From positions 7,504-71,503 of the forward strand of contig NZ_JBFNEH010000013.1 of assembly GCF_040797425.1 (NCBI RefSeq): a stretch of 64,000 nucleotides of DNA. Reading direction: 5' to 3'. Origin of the DNA: Symbiobacterium sp040797425. Lineage in GTDB: Bacteria; Bacillota; Sulfobacillia; Symbiobacteriales; Symbiobacteriaceae. Below, in pieces: positions 36,038 to 43,575 of this stretch (within the stretch, counting starts at the first letter, position 1; each line of letters starts with the position of its first letter). The translations under genes were made by a program, and so were the position numbers. The notes under the pieces were generated by a model, which was not told the origin of the DNA, did no database searches, and was given only the letters and a program-made list of their open reading frames with translations.

Positions 36038-36964
36038 TCAGTCGTAATGGACCTTCTTCTCGGCGTACTTGAACTGCAGCACCGTCAGGATCAGGATGAT
36101 GAGGAACAGTACGGTGGAAGCCGCTGTCGCCTGGCCGATCTTGTAGAAGCGGAAGCCGTGCTGGTAGATGTAGAAGACCAGAACGGTCGTCGCATCCACC
36201 GGTCCGCCACCCGTCATCACGCGCACGCTGTCGAAGACCTGGAACGACGCGATGATCGAGGTCACGGTCAGGAAGAAGGTCGTGGGCGACAGGAGAGGAA
36301 AGGTGATCTTCCAGAACCGCTGGAAGGAGTTGGCGCCGTCGATCTTCGCGGCCTCGTGGAGTTCCTCCGGTATGGCCTGAAGGCCGGAGAGGAAGATGAC
36401 CATGTCGTAGCCGATGGCCTTCCACACGGTGACGATGATGACCGAAAGGAGCGCCGTATCCACGCCGGCCAGCCAGCGGCTGGGCGGGAGTCCCACCAGG
36501 CTCAGCAGGTAGTTCAGCAAGCCGTGGTTCGGGTCCATCAACCAGAGCCAGAGCATGGAGATGGAAACCATGGAGACCACGTGGGGCGAGAAGATGGAGG
36601 CCTGAACCCAAGAGACCCAACGCTTCTGCGTGTTCAGCAGGAGGGCGAGCAACAGGGCGAAGGTGAGCGAGCCGCCCACCCTTCCGATGGTGAAGACCAC
36701 CGTGTGCCACAGGGCCTTCAGGAACTCTTCCGAGGTGAAGATGGTGATGTAGTTGTCCAGCCCGACGAACGTCTTCTTGGGGCTGAGGAGGTTCCACTTC
36801 ATGAAGCTCAGGTAAAAGGAATAGATGATGGGCCAGATGTCGAAGACCAGGAAGACGGCCAGGGACGGCGCAATCAGCAAGTACGGCAGCACCTTTCTCA
36901 GCCGGATGCTCGTGCGCGTGGGCACGGAGATCCGGGGCTGAACGGAAGTGGAAATGTTGGCCAC
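36038..36964 (-). CDS. Ugp/MalF-like ABC transporter permease
   Basis: A 308-residue permease. A basic cytoplasmic N-terminus (about residues 1-27) precedes six membrane segments, and the EAA loop is ELHEAAKIDGANSFQRFWKI near 215-235. GTG start with GGGAGG. First gene of the permease-permease-receptor order. A lipoprotein gene ends 110 bases upstream on the same strand and may be part of the same transcript. Confidence 0.88.
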   Translation of the reverse strand: MANISTSVQPRISVPTRTSIRLRKVLPYLLIAPSLAVFLVFDIWPIIYSFYLSFMKWNLLSPKKTFVGLDNYITIFTSEEFLKALWHTVVFTIGRVGGSLTFALLLALLLNTQKRWVSWVQASIFSPHVVSMVSISMLWLWLMDPNHGLLNYLLSLVGLPPSRWLAGVDTALLSVIIVTVWKAIGYDMVIFLSGLQAIPEELHEAAKIDGANSFQRFWKITFPLLSPTTFFLTVTSIIASFQVFDSVRVMTGGGPVDATTVLVFYIYQHGFRFYKIGQATAASTVLFLIILILTVLQFKYAEKKVHYD

Positions 36965-37073
36965 GTGCGAACCTCCCTCCCTACAGCGTGGTGTTCATGG
37001 GCGACACCGGTCGCCGGTCAGCCAGGTCAACAGCGTGGACCCCCCGGCCCGGACCGGCGGCGCAGCCCGTCTC

Positions 37074-38192
37074 CTATTGCCCCGTGTTCATCCACTCGTC
37101 AAGCCGGATCACGCGGATCGTGTCCATCGGTGAAGCTGCACTTGACCGGTACTTCTGCGCCCCTGACTCGAACAGGAGGAACAGCCGGTTGCCATCGGTA
37201 TCCACACCCTCAGACATGGGCGGTGCGATGATGGGATTCAGGTTCTGGGTGCGGTTGGTGCTGTCGAGGAACCAGACGGGCACCTCCTGGCCGCCCACCG
37301 TCACCCGTTGCTGCGGCTCGCCGTTCAGGTCGGGTCGCCGGTACATCGTAAGGCGGCTGTCGTTCCCCCGGCCGTAAGACTGGCTGGTGATGACCGTGTC
37401 ATCCGTGAAGGTCATTCCCTGCACGGAATCAGGAATGGACAAGATGTAGCTGGGAATCGCCGGGCCGGACGCAGACTCCACGATCCGGTCTTCCGCGTCC
37501 AGCCTGTATCCGGCCGCCCAGGCGCTGTAACGGGAGCCGTCCGGACTGGTCAGCTTGTGGCTGGCATCGGTCGTGTAGTTGGGCTCCAGGTGAAACTCAC
37601 CCACCCAGAGGATGCCGTCGTGGTACGTGGTGAACGAGGCCCGGGCCACGGTCTCCACAACCCCGTCGAACCGCACTCTGTCGCCGTGGTCCGCCTGCTC
37701 CAGGCTCTCCAGCGGCATCCACCACGCCTTGCCGTCCGACGAGACCCACAGGTGATTCTGGCTGATGGCCACACCGCCTGCGTGTCCCGTGTAGGCGCCG
37801 CCGTCGGGCTTGAGGAGGCTGACGGTCTTCACCTCCTGGCCGCTGGAAGCGTCGACGACGGAGAGCGTGCTGGGCTTGTTGCTGTCGTTGTAGCTGGAAA
37901 TGATGAGCCAATCCTTGTCCTTCCAGTAGGCGATCCCCTGCGGGATGTGCCCCTCGTCCAGCCCGGGGATGAGCGGCCCTTCATCGCTCAGCTTCCAGAG
38001 CTGGGCGTAGAAAATGGCGTGCTTGCTGGTGTCGATCTTGTCGACCGCCGCCTGGTCCACGGAGGCAGCCGATTCCGCGCCCGAATCGGACGGCTCGGTG
38101 GCCGGCGGTGCACCGGCACAGGCAGCCAGAAGCACCGTGATAGGCAACACACCCACCGCCAGACCCAATCTCTTCCACCATGCCCGTGTCAT
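37074..38192 (-). CDS. Lipoprotein with propeller-like repeats (hypothetical)
   Basis: A 372-residue lipoprotein with lipobox Cys25 (LLAAC) and an acidic Ser/Pro linker. The body has repeated strand-turn blocks (GIAYWKDKDWLIISSY, LSVVDASSGQEVKTV, GVAISQNHLWVSSDGKAWWM, GILWVGEFHLEPNY, RLFLLFESGAQKYR) suggestive of a six- or seven-bladed beta-propeller. No catalytic signature is visible. ATG 38192 is chosen with AGGAG at 9-base spacing. Its leader contains an intrinsic terminator. Its position ahead of the Ugp-like genes suggests a role in handling the same substrate outside the cell; inference. Confidence 0.7.
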   Translation of the reverse strand: MTRAWWKRLGLAVGVLPITVLLAACAGAPPATEPSDSGAESAASVDQAAVDKIDTSKHAIFYAQLWKLSDEGPLIPGLDEGHIPQGIAYWKDKDWLIISSYNDSNKPSTLSVVDASSGQEVKTVSLLKPDGGAYTGHAGGVAISQNHLWVSSDGKAWWMPLESLEQADHGDRVRFDGVVETVARASFTTYHDGILWVGEFHLEPNYTTDASHKLTSPDGSRYSAWAAGYRLDAEDRIVESASGPAIPSYILSIPDSVQGMTFTDDTVITSQSYGRGNDSRLTMYRRPDLNGEPQQRVTVGGQEVPVWFLDSTNRTQNLNPIIAPPMSEGVDTDGNRLFLLFESGAQKYRSSAASPMDTIRVIRLDEWMNTGQ

Positions 38193-38221
38193 CGGCATCA
38201 TCTCCTGCCGGGGAGAAAACG

Positions 38222-38274
38222 AAAACCCGCACCAAGAGCAGCGGCCTTCCGACCGTGCTCATGGTGACGGGTTT
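38222..38274 (-). promoter_or_regulatory. Attenuator-type intrinsic terminator in a gene leader
   Basis: On the minus strand the arm 38274-38253 pairs with 38244-38222 (AAACCCG, CACCA, GAGCA and CGG blocks with small mismatches) around an 8-base loop, and is followed by TTTTCGTTTTCT, then the GGCAGGAG ribosome site and ATG 38192. It sits between a promoter and the gene, so transcription must read through it. Antitermination by the nearby GlpP is an attractive possibility. Confidence 0.6.
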
Positions 38275-38316
38275 CTCGTCATCTCTACCCAAGGTATTCG
38301 TTTGTGCTCTGTCCTC

Positions 38317-38345
38317 ATTATACACGATGGGTCCGCCAAAGAAAA
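38317..38345 (-). promoter_or_regulatory. Probable promoter of the propeller lipoprotein gene
   Basis: A consensus TATAAT (38322-38317) on the minus strand has only a weak -35 (TTTTCT at 17-base spacing). It is placed 43 bases upstream of the leader terminator. Confidence 0.5.
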
Positions 38346-38373
38346 GGCTTTTCTCTGATGGATCATAATGCAC

Positions 38374-38400
38374 ACGGCGCTCAATCAATTTCATAAGATC
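38374..38400 (+). promoter_or_regulatory. Sigma-K-like promoter upstream of ugd
   Basis: AC (38374-38375), a 16-base spacer and CATAAGATC (38392-38400) match AC-N16/17-CATANNNT. It lies about 54 bases before the ugd start. Confidence 0.45.
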
Positions 38401-38453
38401 AAAAGGAGTGCAGCCAACCGCGGGTACCGTGCCGCCGGTTCGGGGGTGATCGC

Positions 38454-39744
38454 ATGGAGGTGGCCATCGCGGGGGCCGGCTATGTCGGCCTGACCTCCGC
38501 GGTCTGCCTGTGTGAACTTGGGCATCGGGTGCATCTGGTTGAAGTTGCTCCCGACCGGCTGACCCTGTTGCGGCGTGGGGAGTCACCCATCTTCGAACCC
38601 GGTCTCCCGGAACTGCTGCGCAAGCATCACGGCCAGGGCCTGACCGTCACCGACTCTCTGGAGGAAGCCGTCACCGCCGCAGACGTGCTGTTCGTGTGCG
38701 TGGGAACCCCGCCACGCCCCAGCGGAGCGCCGGATCTTCACTCCCTGAGGCGCCTCCTGGATACGCTGCGCCGCATCCCCCTCCGCCCCGGATTCATCGT
38801 CGCCCTGAAGTCGACCGTGCCTCCCGGCACCAGCCGGGAGGCGGCTCGACTGCTCCGCCACGGTAGTCTCCAACCCCGAGTTCCTGCGGGAGGGAACCGC
38901 CATCCACGACTTCTTCCACCCCGACCGCATCGTGATCGGCGCCGCGTCGCCCACCGCCGCCGAGCAGGTGGCCGCACTCTACCGGGGCATCGATGCGCCG
39001 GTGCTGTTGACCGGGTGGGAGGAAGCGGAACTGATCAAGTATGCGAGCAACGCCTTCCTGGCTGTGAAGCTCTCCTTCGCGAACGAGGTGGCCGCCCTGG
39101 CGGACAGTCTGGGGGCCGACGGCCTCACCGTACTCCGGGGCGTGGGGCTCGACCGGCGCATCGGCCCGCACTTCCTGGCCCCTGGCCCGGGCTACGGGGG
39201 CTCCTGCCTGCCCAAGGACCTGGCCGCGCTGCGCTGGACCGCCCGGCGCCGGCGGGTCCGCCTGGACCTGCTGCCCGCCGCGCAGCGGGCCAACCGGCGG
39301 CAGCGGGAGCGGGTGCTGGCCAAGCTGGGGCCGGTGGAGGGCCGGCAGATCGCCGTCTGGGGACTCGCCTTCAAGGCGGGTACCGACGACGTGCGGGAGT
39401 CGCCGGCGCTGGAAGTCATCCCGGCGCTGCTGGCCCGGGGAGCCCGGGTGACGGCCCACGACCCCGCCGCCCGCCACACGTTCGCTGCGGCTCTGGCGGC
39501 CGTCTCAGGCGGGCTCCCCGGAAGGCTCCGGCTGGTGGACGATCCGTGGGATGCGCTGCACGGCGCCGACGCCCTGCTGGTGCTCACCGAGTGGCCGGAG
39601 TACGCCGCCGCCTCGCCGGAGGAGATTCGCACCGCGCTGGCCGGCGACCTGGTGGTGGACGGGCGGAACCTCTTCGACCCGGAGGCCATGGCCGCAGCGG
39701 GCCTGCGCTACCGGGGGATCGGGCGCGACCGGGGCACACGTTGA
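38454..39744 (+). pseudogene. ugd: UDP-glucose/GDP-mannose 6-dehydrogenase, frameshifted
   Basis: The first 135 codons from ATG 38454 encode the NAD-binding domain (GAGYVGLTSA, VCVGTPP, STVPPGTSREAARLLR). Near 38859-38863 the homology moves to the +1 frame, which continues VVSNPEFLREGTAIHDFF, through the nucleophile motif GYGGSCLPKDL and the UDP-binding domain to the stop at 39744. Family members usually have a few more residues just before VVSNPEFL, so a small deletion is likely. Intact, it would make UDP-glucuronate (Bacillus YtcA/TuaD type) for spore polysaccharide. Either inactivated or a sequence error. Confidence 0.85.
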
Positions 39745-39790
39745 GAACCCGGGCCGGCTGGAGCGATCGGGCCGGACCACGGGCAAGGCA

Positions 39791-39821
39791 AAACCCCGAG
39801 GGCAGTACCCTCGGGGCTTTC
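39791..39821. terminator. Bidirectional terminator after ugd
   Basis: CCCCGAGGG (39794-39802), a 5-base loop and CCCTCGGGG (39808-39816), flanked by AAAA on the left and CTTTCGTTT on the right. It can serve both ugd and the convergent GSGD-repeat gene. Confidence 0.85.
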
Positions 39822-39843
39822 GTTTCATGTCCATCATATAGGC

Positions 39844-40623
39844 CTACTCGGTCTCGGCCTCGCCACTCTCCGGCTCGCCGGTCGCAGCGTCACCCGATGC
39901 GTCGCCTTCGTCGCCAGAGCCGTCGCCGCCGGAGGCCCCACCTGCAGCGTCAGCCTCCGCGTCACCGGAGCCGCCGCTTGCGAGGTCTCCGTCGTCGTCA
40001 CCAGAGCCGTCACCCGAGCCGTCCCCGTCGCCGCCGTCAGCCGTCGCCTCCGCGCCGCCGGAGCCGTCGCCCGAACCGTCAGCTTCGTCCCCGCCGGAGC
40101 CGTCAGCAGCAGCTTCGGCGTCGCCGGAGGTGTCGCCTGAGCCGTCTCCCTCTTCGCCGCCGGAGCCGTCATCCGCGGCGTCGGCCTCGACGTCGCCGGA
40201 GCCGTCACCCGAGCCGTCACCCTCGTCGCCGGAACCATCGCCTGACCCATCTCCGTCGCCGGAGCCGTCAGCCATGGCGTCGGCCCCGCCATCACCAGAG
40301 CCGTCGCCCGAGCCGTCCCCCTCATCGCCGGAACCGTCGCCCGAGCCGTCACCCGACCCATCGCCGGAGCCATCGCCGGAGCCGTCACCCGAGCCGTCGC
40401 CGGCGGCGCCAGCCTCGGCGTCACCAGAACCGTCGCCCGAGGCATCGGCCTCGTCCCCGCCGGAGTCGCCGCCGGAACCGTCACCCGAGCCCTCCTCCTC
40501 GTCGCCGGTCGCCTGCAGCAAGTGAGCCTTGACCGGTTCTTCTGCATAGAGTGAATGCATATCCCGCTTCTCTTCTTCGACCAGGTCCATCAGACGGTCC
40601 GCCAAGTTCTCGAACTGCGTCAT
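39844..40623 (-). CDS. Acidic GSGD-repeat protein, probable spore-surface protein
   Basis: A 259-residue protein. Residues 1-40 are amphipathic-helical (MTQFENLADRLMDLVEEEKR, then DMHSLYAEEPVKAHLLQ). The remaining about 220 residues are nearly all Gly, Ser, Asp, Glu and Ala in units such as DGSG, GSGD and DEADGSG, giving dozens of serines in an extremely acidic, presumably disordered chain. ATG 40623 with GGAGGGA upstream. It is divergent from a CotH kinase gene only 113 bases away and has its own sigma-K-like promoter. By analogy with CotH phosphorylating serine-rich repeats of CotB and CotG it is a candidate kinase substrate; the Bacillus substrates are basic, so the analogy is in layout and serine content. 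Confidence 0.75.
   Translation of the reverse strand: MTQFENLADRLMDLVEEEKRDMHSLYAEEPVKAHLLQATGDEEEGSGDGSGGDSGGDEADASGDGSGDAEAGAAGDGSGDGSGDGSGDGSGDGSGDGSGDEGDGSGDGSGDGGADAMADGSGDGDGSGDGSGDEGDGSGDGSGDVEADAADDGSGGEEGDGSGDTSGDAEAAADGSGGDEADGSGDGSGGAEATADGGDGDGSGDGSGDDDGDLASGGSGDAEADAAGGASGGDGSGDEGDASGDAATGEPESGEAETE
39900..40506 (-). repeat. Low-complexity GSGD-coding tandem repeat
   Basis: Short 6-, 12- and 15-base units coding GSG/D-type residues recur throughout, strictly in frame with the protein. The opposite strand reads as Ser-Pro-Glu-Pro and another frame as Arg/Ser/His, which explains long but false open frames here. Confidence 0.85.
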
Positions 40624-40674
40624 GCCCCCATCCCTCCGACGTGGTAGTGCGGTCCCTGCTGCGACCTGACGTTT

Positions 40675-40702
40675 CATCCTATGCCCGCCCGGCGCGTTCC
40701 GT
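40675..40702 (-). promoter_or_regulatory. Sigma-K-like promoter of the GSGD-repeat gene
   Basis: On the minus strand AC (40702-40701), 17 bases and CATAGGATG (40683-40675). It lies 51 bases before the GSGD-protein ATG, inside the divergent region with cotH. Confidence 0.5.
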
Positions 40703-40736
40703 CACCTGGTCCGGGCCGAGAGAGGGGCGTCACTTT

Positions 40737-41801
40737 GTGGAGATCTGCGATCTGGACCTGGGGCCAGACCCCTGGCCCCGGCTGGCAGAGGGCAGCGTGG
40801 CCGGCCGCCTGAGCTGGAACGGGGGTCCCAGCCTCGCCGTCTCTGTGCGCATCCGCGGCGCGCACTCCCGGAAGTTTCCCAAGCGTTCGCTGCAGGTGAC
40901 TTTCCTGGGCGTGCGGATGCCGGACGAGCCGCCGGTCGGCCACACCGTGCGCCGCATCCATCTGAACGCGGACTTCGTCGACCCCACGCTGATGCGAACG
41001 GCGCTCTGCTACACGCTCTTCCCCAGGCTGGGCGTGGACGCACCGCGGTGGCGACACGTGCTTCTCACGGTGAGCGGCCAGCCTGCGGGCGTCTACGTCG
41101 CCCTGGAATCGGTGGACGCGGATTTCTGCCGTCGCCGGGGCTGGACAACCGGCCCGATCTTCTACGCTGTGAACCGCAACGCCAATTTCGGCCTCATCAG
41201 CCCTTTCACCCGCACGCTGAAGGAACCGCTGGAGAAGGGCTACTACGCCCTGGCCGGGGCTGACATGGAGCCGATCCGGCAGATGCTGATGGCCATCAAC
41301 CTGGCCCCTCTGGAAGAGGTGCCTGCCGTTGCGGCCCGCTGGTTTGACCTGGACCGCTACCTGCACTGGGTGATCGGCGCGGTCTTCTTCGGCAACCGGG
41401 ACGGCTTCCTGCACAACTACGCCCTCTACCTGGAGCCGAACGAGCGCCGCTTCCGCATCATCCCCTGGGATTACGACGCCACCTGGGGCATCGACATCCA
41501 CGGCCGGCCGGCCCGGCTGGACCGGGTGCCGGTGACGGGGTGGAACAAGCTGTCCTACCGGCTCTTCCAACACCCGGAGGGGCGAACTCGCTTCCGCCGG
41601 GCCTTCACCGCCGCCCTGGACGGCCCCCTTTCCCCCGACGCCGTACTGCCGCTCATCGACCGGCTGAGCGGGCGGATGGCCCGGTGGCGCGACCGGGACC
41701 CCTACCTGGCCCGGGCGGACTTCCCCAGCGAGGTGGAACGCCTCCGTCGCTGGGCGGTAGAGCGCCGGGATCTGCTGCTGCGGCAGTTGGACGCGATGTA
41801 G
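40737..41801 (+). CDS. cotH: CotH-family spore coat protein kinase
   Basis: A 354-residue CotH-fold protein. VSVRIRGAHSRKFPKRSLQVTF (cut by function) matches the RGNSSR/FPKKSY start of the family; NRDGFLHNYALY and PWDYDATWGID are the catalytic and metal-binding motifs (Asp-Tyr-Asp). CotH proteins are atypical kinases that phosphorylate serines of coat proteins. GTG 40737 is chosen because GAGAGGGG lies 9 bases upstream; upstream in-frame codons (GTG 40641, ATG 40551) lack a site and the latter overlaps the divergent gene. Set between a GSGD-repeat gene and a CotE-like gene, it fits a spore-coat role. Confidence 0.88.
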   Translation: MEICDLDLGPDPWPRLAEGSVAGRLSWNGGPSLAVSVRIRGAHSRKFPKRSLQVTFLGVRMPDEPPVGHTVRRIHLNADFVDPTLMRTALCYTLFPRLGVDAPRWRHVLLTVSGQPAGVYVALESVDADFCRRRGWTTGPIFYAVNRNANFGLISPFTRTLKEPLEKGYYALAGADMEPIRQMLMAINLAPLEEVPAVAARWFDLDRYLHWVIGAVFFGNRDGFLHNYALYLEPNERRFRIIPWDYDATWGIDIHGRPARLDRVPVTGWNKLSYRLFQHPEGRTRFRRAFTAALDGPLSPDAVLPLIDRLSGRMARWRDRDPYLARADFPSEVERLRRWAVERRDLLLRQLDAM

Positions 41802-41829
41802 AAATCTAGAGCCCGCGCCCAGATGCGGA

Positions 41830-41853
41830 ACGCCCCCCAACACCGGGGGGCGT
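41830..41853. terminator. Hairpin between convergent cotH and CotE-like genes
   Basis: ACGCCCCCC (41830-41838) pairs with GGGGGGCGT (41845-41853). It has no T-run on either strand but sits exactly between two converging stop codons. Confidence 0.6.
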
Positions 41854-41860
41854 CCCAGCA

Positions 41861-42580
41861 CTATTGCACGATTGAAACCCGCGAGACACCGCTGTAGCGG
41901 GAGAAGCGGGACACGGCCGTGGTCCTGCGAGGCGAAGGGGGCGGGGAGGACAGGCGCCTGCGGGCTGCGTTCAGCGTGGCCAGTTCGGGCTCGGGCTCCA
42001 GTTCGTCGGCGGTCTCCGCGCGATCCCGGGCCACCTCCTCTTCCTCCAGGTCGACCAACGGCGCCTGCTCGCCCGTGCTGGTTGACGAGTCGCTGGCGTC
42101 AGTGCTCAGCAAGTTGTCCTCCTCGTCCGCCTCGCCGTTGGCCAAGAGGTCGTAGGCCTTCACCCAGATGCGGGCCCGGCCCGTGGCCTCCAGGGCGATA
42201 TGGGACTCCAGCGTCACCTCAATCCGGCCGCTGCGCACCTCTGCGGAGGTGCAGCGGACGCCTCCCACCAGCCGACCGCAGGTTTCCACTTCGCCCACCA
42301 CCTGGGCCACCACGGGGACAGCGGCGGGCTCGGTATGCGTACAGGTGAGCCGCTCGACCCGGGTTCCGTTCCCGGTGTCGCACCAGACGTCGCAGAGGGC
42401 CGTCAGCTTCACCTCGGGTCCCTGCGCACCCGGCTCCACGGCCAGGGAGGTGTTGCTCACGTGAACCCCGAGCACGCATTCCACGCCTTCGGCTGGGGCG
42501 GAGTGCGACCAGACGACCCGCCGGTCCGTGCGCCCGACCACGGCCCGGGTCATGATCTCCTGCAACCGTATGCTGGACAA
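41861..42580 (-). CDS. CotE-like outer spore coat protein with basic Ser/Arg tail
   Basis: A 239-residue protein whose start, IRLQEIMTRAVVGRTDR, resembles Bacillus CotE (EIITKAVVAKGRK), followed by beta-rich segments (VKLTALCDVWCD, VPVVAQVVGEVETCG, VEVTLESHIALEA type) to about residue 135. An acidic Ser/Thr/Glu linker (about 140-200) leads to a basic tail with SSPPPSPRRT and SRFSRYSGVSR. CotE organises the outer coat. TTG start supported by GAGGAGGA at 7-base spacing. Convergent with cotH; the Ser/Arg tail resembles CotH-type phosphorylation regions. Confidence 0.7.
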   Translation of the reverse strand: MSSIRLQEIMTRAVVGRTDRRVVWSHSAPAEGVECVLGVHVSNTSLAVEPGAQGPEVKLTALCDVWCDTGNGTRVERLTCTHTEPAAVPVVAQVVGEVETCGRLVGGVRCTSAEVRSGRIEVTLESHIALEATGRARIWVKAYDLLANGEADEEDNLLSTDASDSSTSTGEQAPLVDLEEEEVARDRAETADELEPEPELATLNAARRRLSSPPPSPRRTTAVSRFSRYSGVSRVSIVQ

Positions 42581-42612
42581 GTGTCTTCCTCCTCAGGGCT
42601 ATGTTCTCGTAT

Positions 42613-42640
42613 CAGGCTATGCCGGCCGGAAGGGTTGTGC
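42613..42640 (-). promoter_or_regulatory. Sigma-K-like promoter of the first CotE-like gene
   Basis: CATAGCCTG on the minus strand (42621-42613) with GC at the 17-base -35 position (42640-42639) and AC at 15. It lies about 33 bases before the TTG start. Weaker than the prkA, GSGD and nucleotidyltransferase sites. Confidence 0.35.
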
Positions 42641-42693
42641 GCCGCCCGGCGGGCAGAACCCGCCACGGTGCGCGCGGACCGGGCGGGCGCTCC

Positions 42694-43572
42694 TCACGCC
42701 CGCCCGGACAGCATCCACTGGTACTGTTGCCACAGCCCGTCCTCCAGCGGCGTCGAAGGCCGGAACCCAATCTCCTGCCACAGCCGCGTCGTGTCGGCGC
42801 GGGTCTCCCGCATCTCCCCCGGCGGAGCGGGCAGGTACTCCACCCGAACCGGCCGACCGGTGACGGCGGCGATCACCCGGATGGCCCGGCGCAACGTCAC
42901 CGCGTGGCCGCCGCCCACGTTGATGGGCACCCCCACCACCGGGTTGAGGGCCGCCCGAGCCGTGGCGACCACGGCGTCGCCGACGTACGTGAAGTCCCGG
43001 AGTTGGCCGCCGTCGCCGTAGACCTGGATCGGCCGGCCGGCGAGGGCCGCGGCCAGCCAGCGGGAGAACGCCATGTCCGGCCGCTGCCGGGGGCCGTAGA
43101 CCGTGAAGTACCGGAGCGCCACCCAGGGGACGCCGGCCGTGCGCCCGTACAGGTCGCACAGCCGCTCCGCCGCCAGCTTGGTGACGCCATACGGGGAGAC
43201 CGGCAGCACGGGCCCGTCCTCCCGGGCGGGCATCGGCGCCTCGCCGTAGACCGACGAGGTGGAGGCCAGCACGAACTTCTTCAGCCCCCTCCCCCGGACC
43301 GCCTCCAACAGCCGCTGGGTCAGCTCGATGTTGCCCCGGCTGTAGGCGGGAAACTGGCTCCAGCTCTCCCGCACCCCCGGCTGACCCGCCAGGTGGATCA
43401 CGTAGTCCACCCCGTCCAGGAGCGGCGCCAGGTCAATTTCCAGCAAGTCGCCCACCACGTCGGCACCGGGGCGGCGGTCCACCCCCACCACCGTGTGCCC
43501 GTCCGAGCGGAGGTGCTCCACCAGGTGCGACCCGATGAATCCCGCCGCCCCCGTCACGAGAAAGCGCGCCAC
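42694..43572 (-). CDS. NAD-dependent nucleotide-sugar epimerase (YtcB-like)
   Basis: A 292-residue extended SDR with TGAAGFIGSH near the N-terminus, the STSSVYGEA region, Tyr and Lys in SPYGVTKLAAE, and a C-terminal sugar-nucleotide-binding part. Likely a UDP-glucuronate or UDP-glucose epimerase. GTG start with GGAGGGG. It is the last of five tightly packed genes; the gap to the preceding glycosyltransferase is 3 bases. Its presumed substrate supplier Ugd is frameshifted in this sequence. Confidence 0.87.
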   Translation of the reverse strand: MARFLVTGAAGFIGSHLVEHLRSDGHTVVGVDRRPGADVVGDLLEIDLAPLLDGVDYVIHLAGQPGVRESWSQFPAYSRGNIELTQRLLEAVRGRGLKKFVLASTSSVYGEAPMPAREDGPVLPVSPYGVTKLAAERLCDLYGRTAGVPWVALRYFTVYGPRQRPDMAFSRWLAAALAGRPIQVYGDGGQLRDFTYVGDAVVATARAALNPVVGVPINVGGGHAVTLRRAIRVIAAVTGRPVRVEYLPAPPGEMRETRADTTRLWQEIGFRPSTPLEDGLWQQYQWMLSGRA

Positions 43573-43575
43573 CGC

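Noticed and set aside
39900..40506. Tandem repeats that could be mistaken for a CRISPR array or RTX-type toxin repeats
   Set aside because: Units are 6-15 bases, uninterrupted by spacers and in frame with a Gly/Ser/Asp protein; the RTX nonapeptide GGxGxDxUx is not present.
38454..40532. A single 692-codon plus-strand open frame starting with Ugd sequence and ending in Arg/Ser/His-rich repeats
   Set aside because: Ugd homology leaves this frame near 38.86 kb and the rest is the out-of-frame read of ugd plus the antisense of the GSGD-repeat gene, which has a ribosome site and an in-frame repeat.
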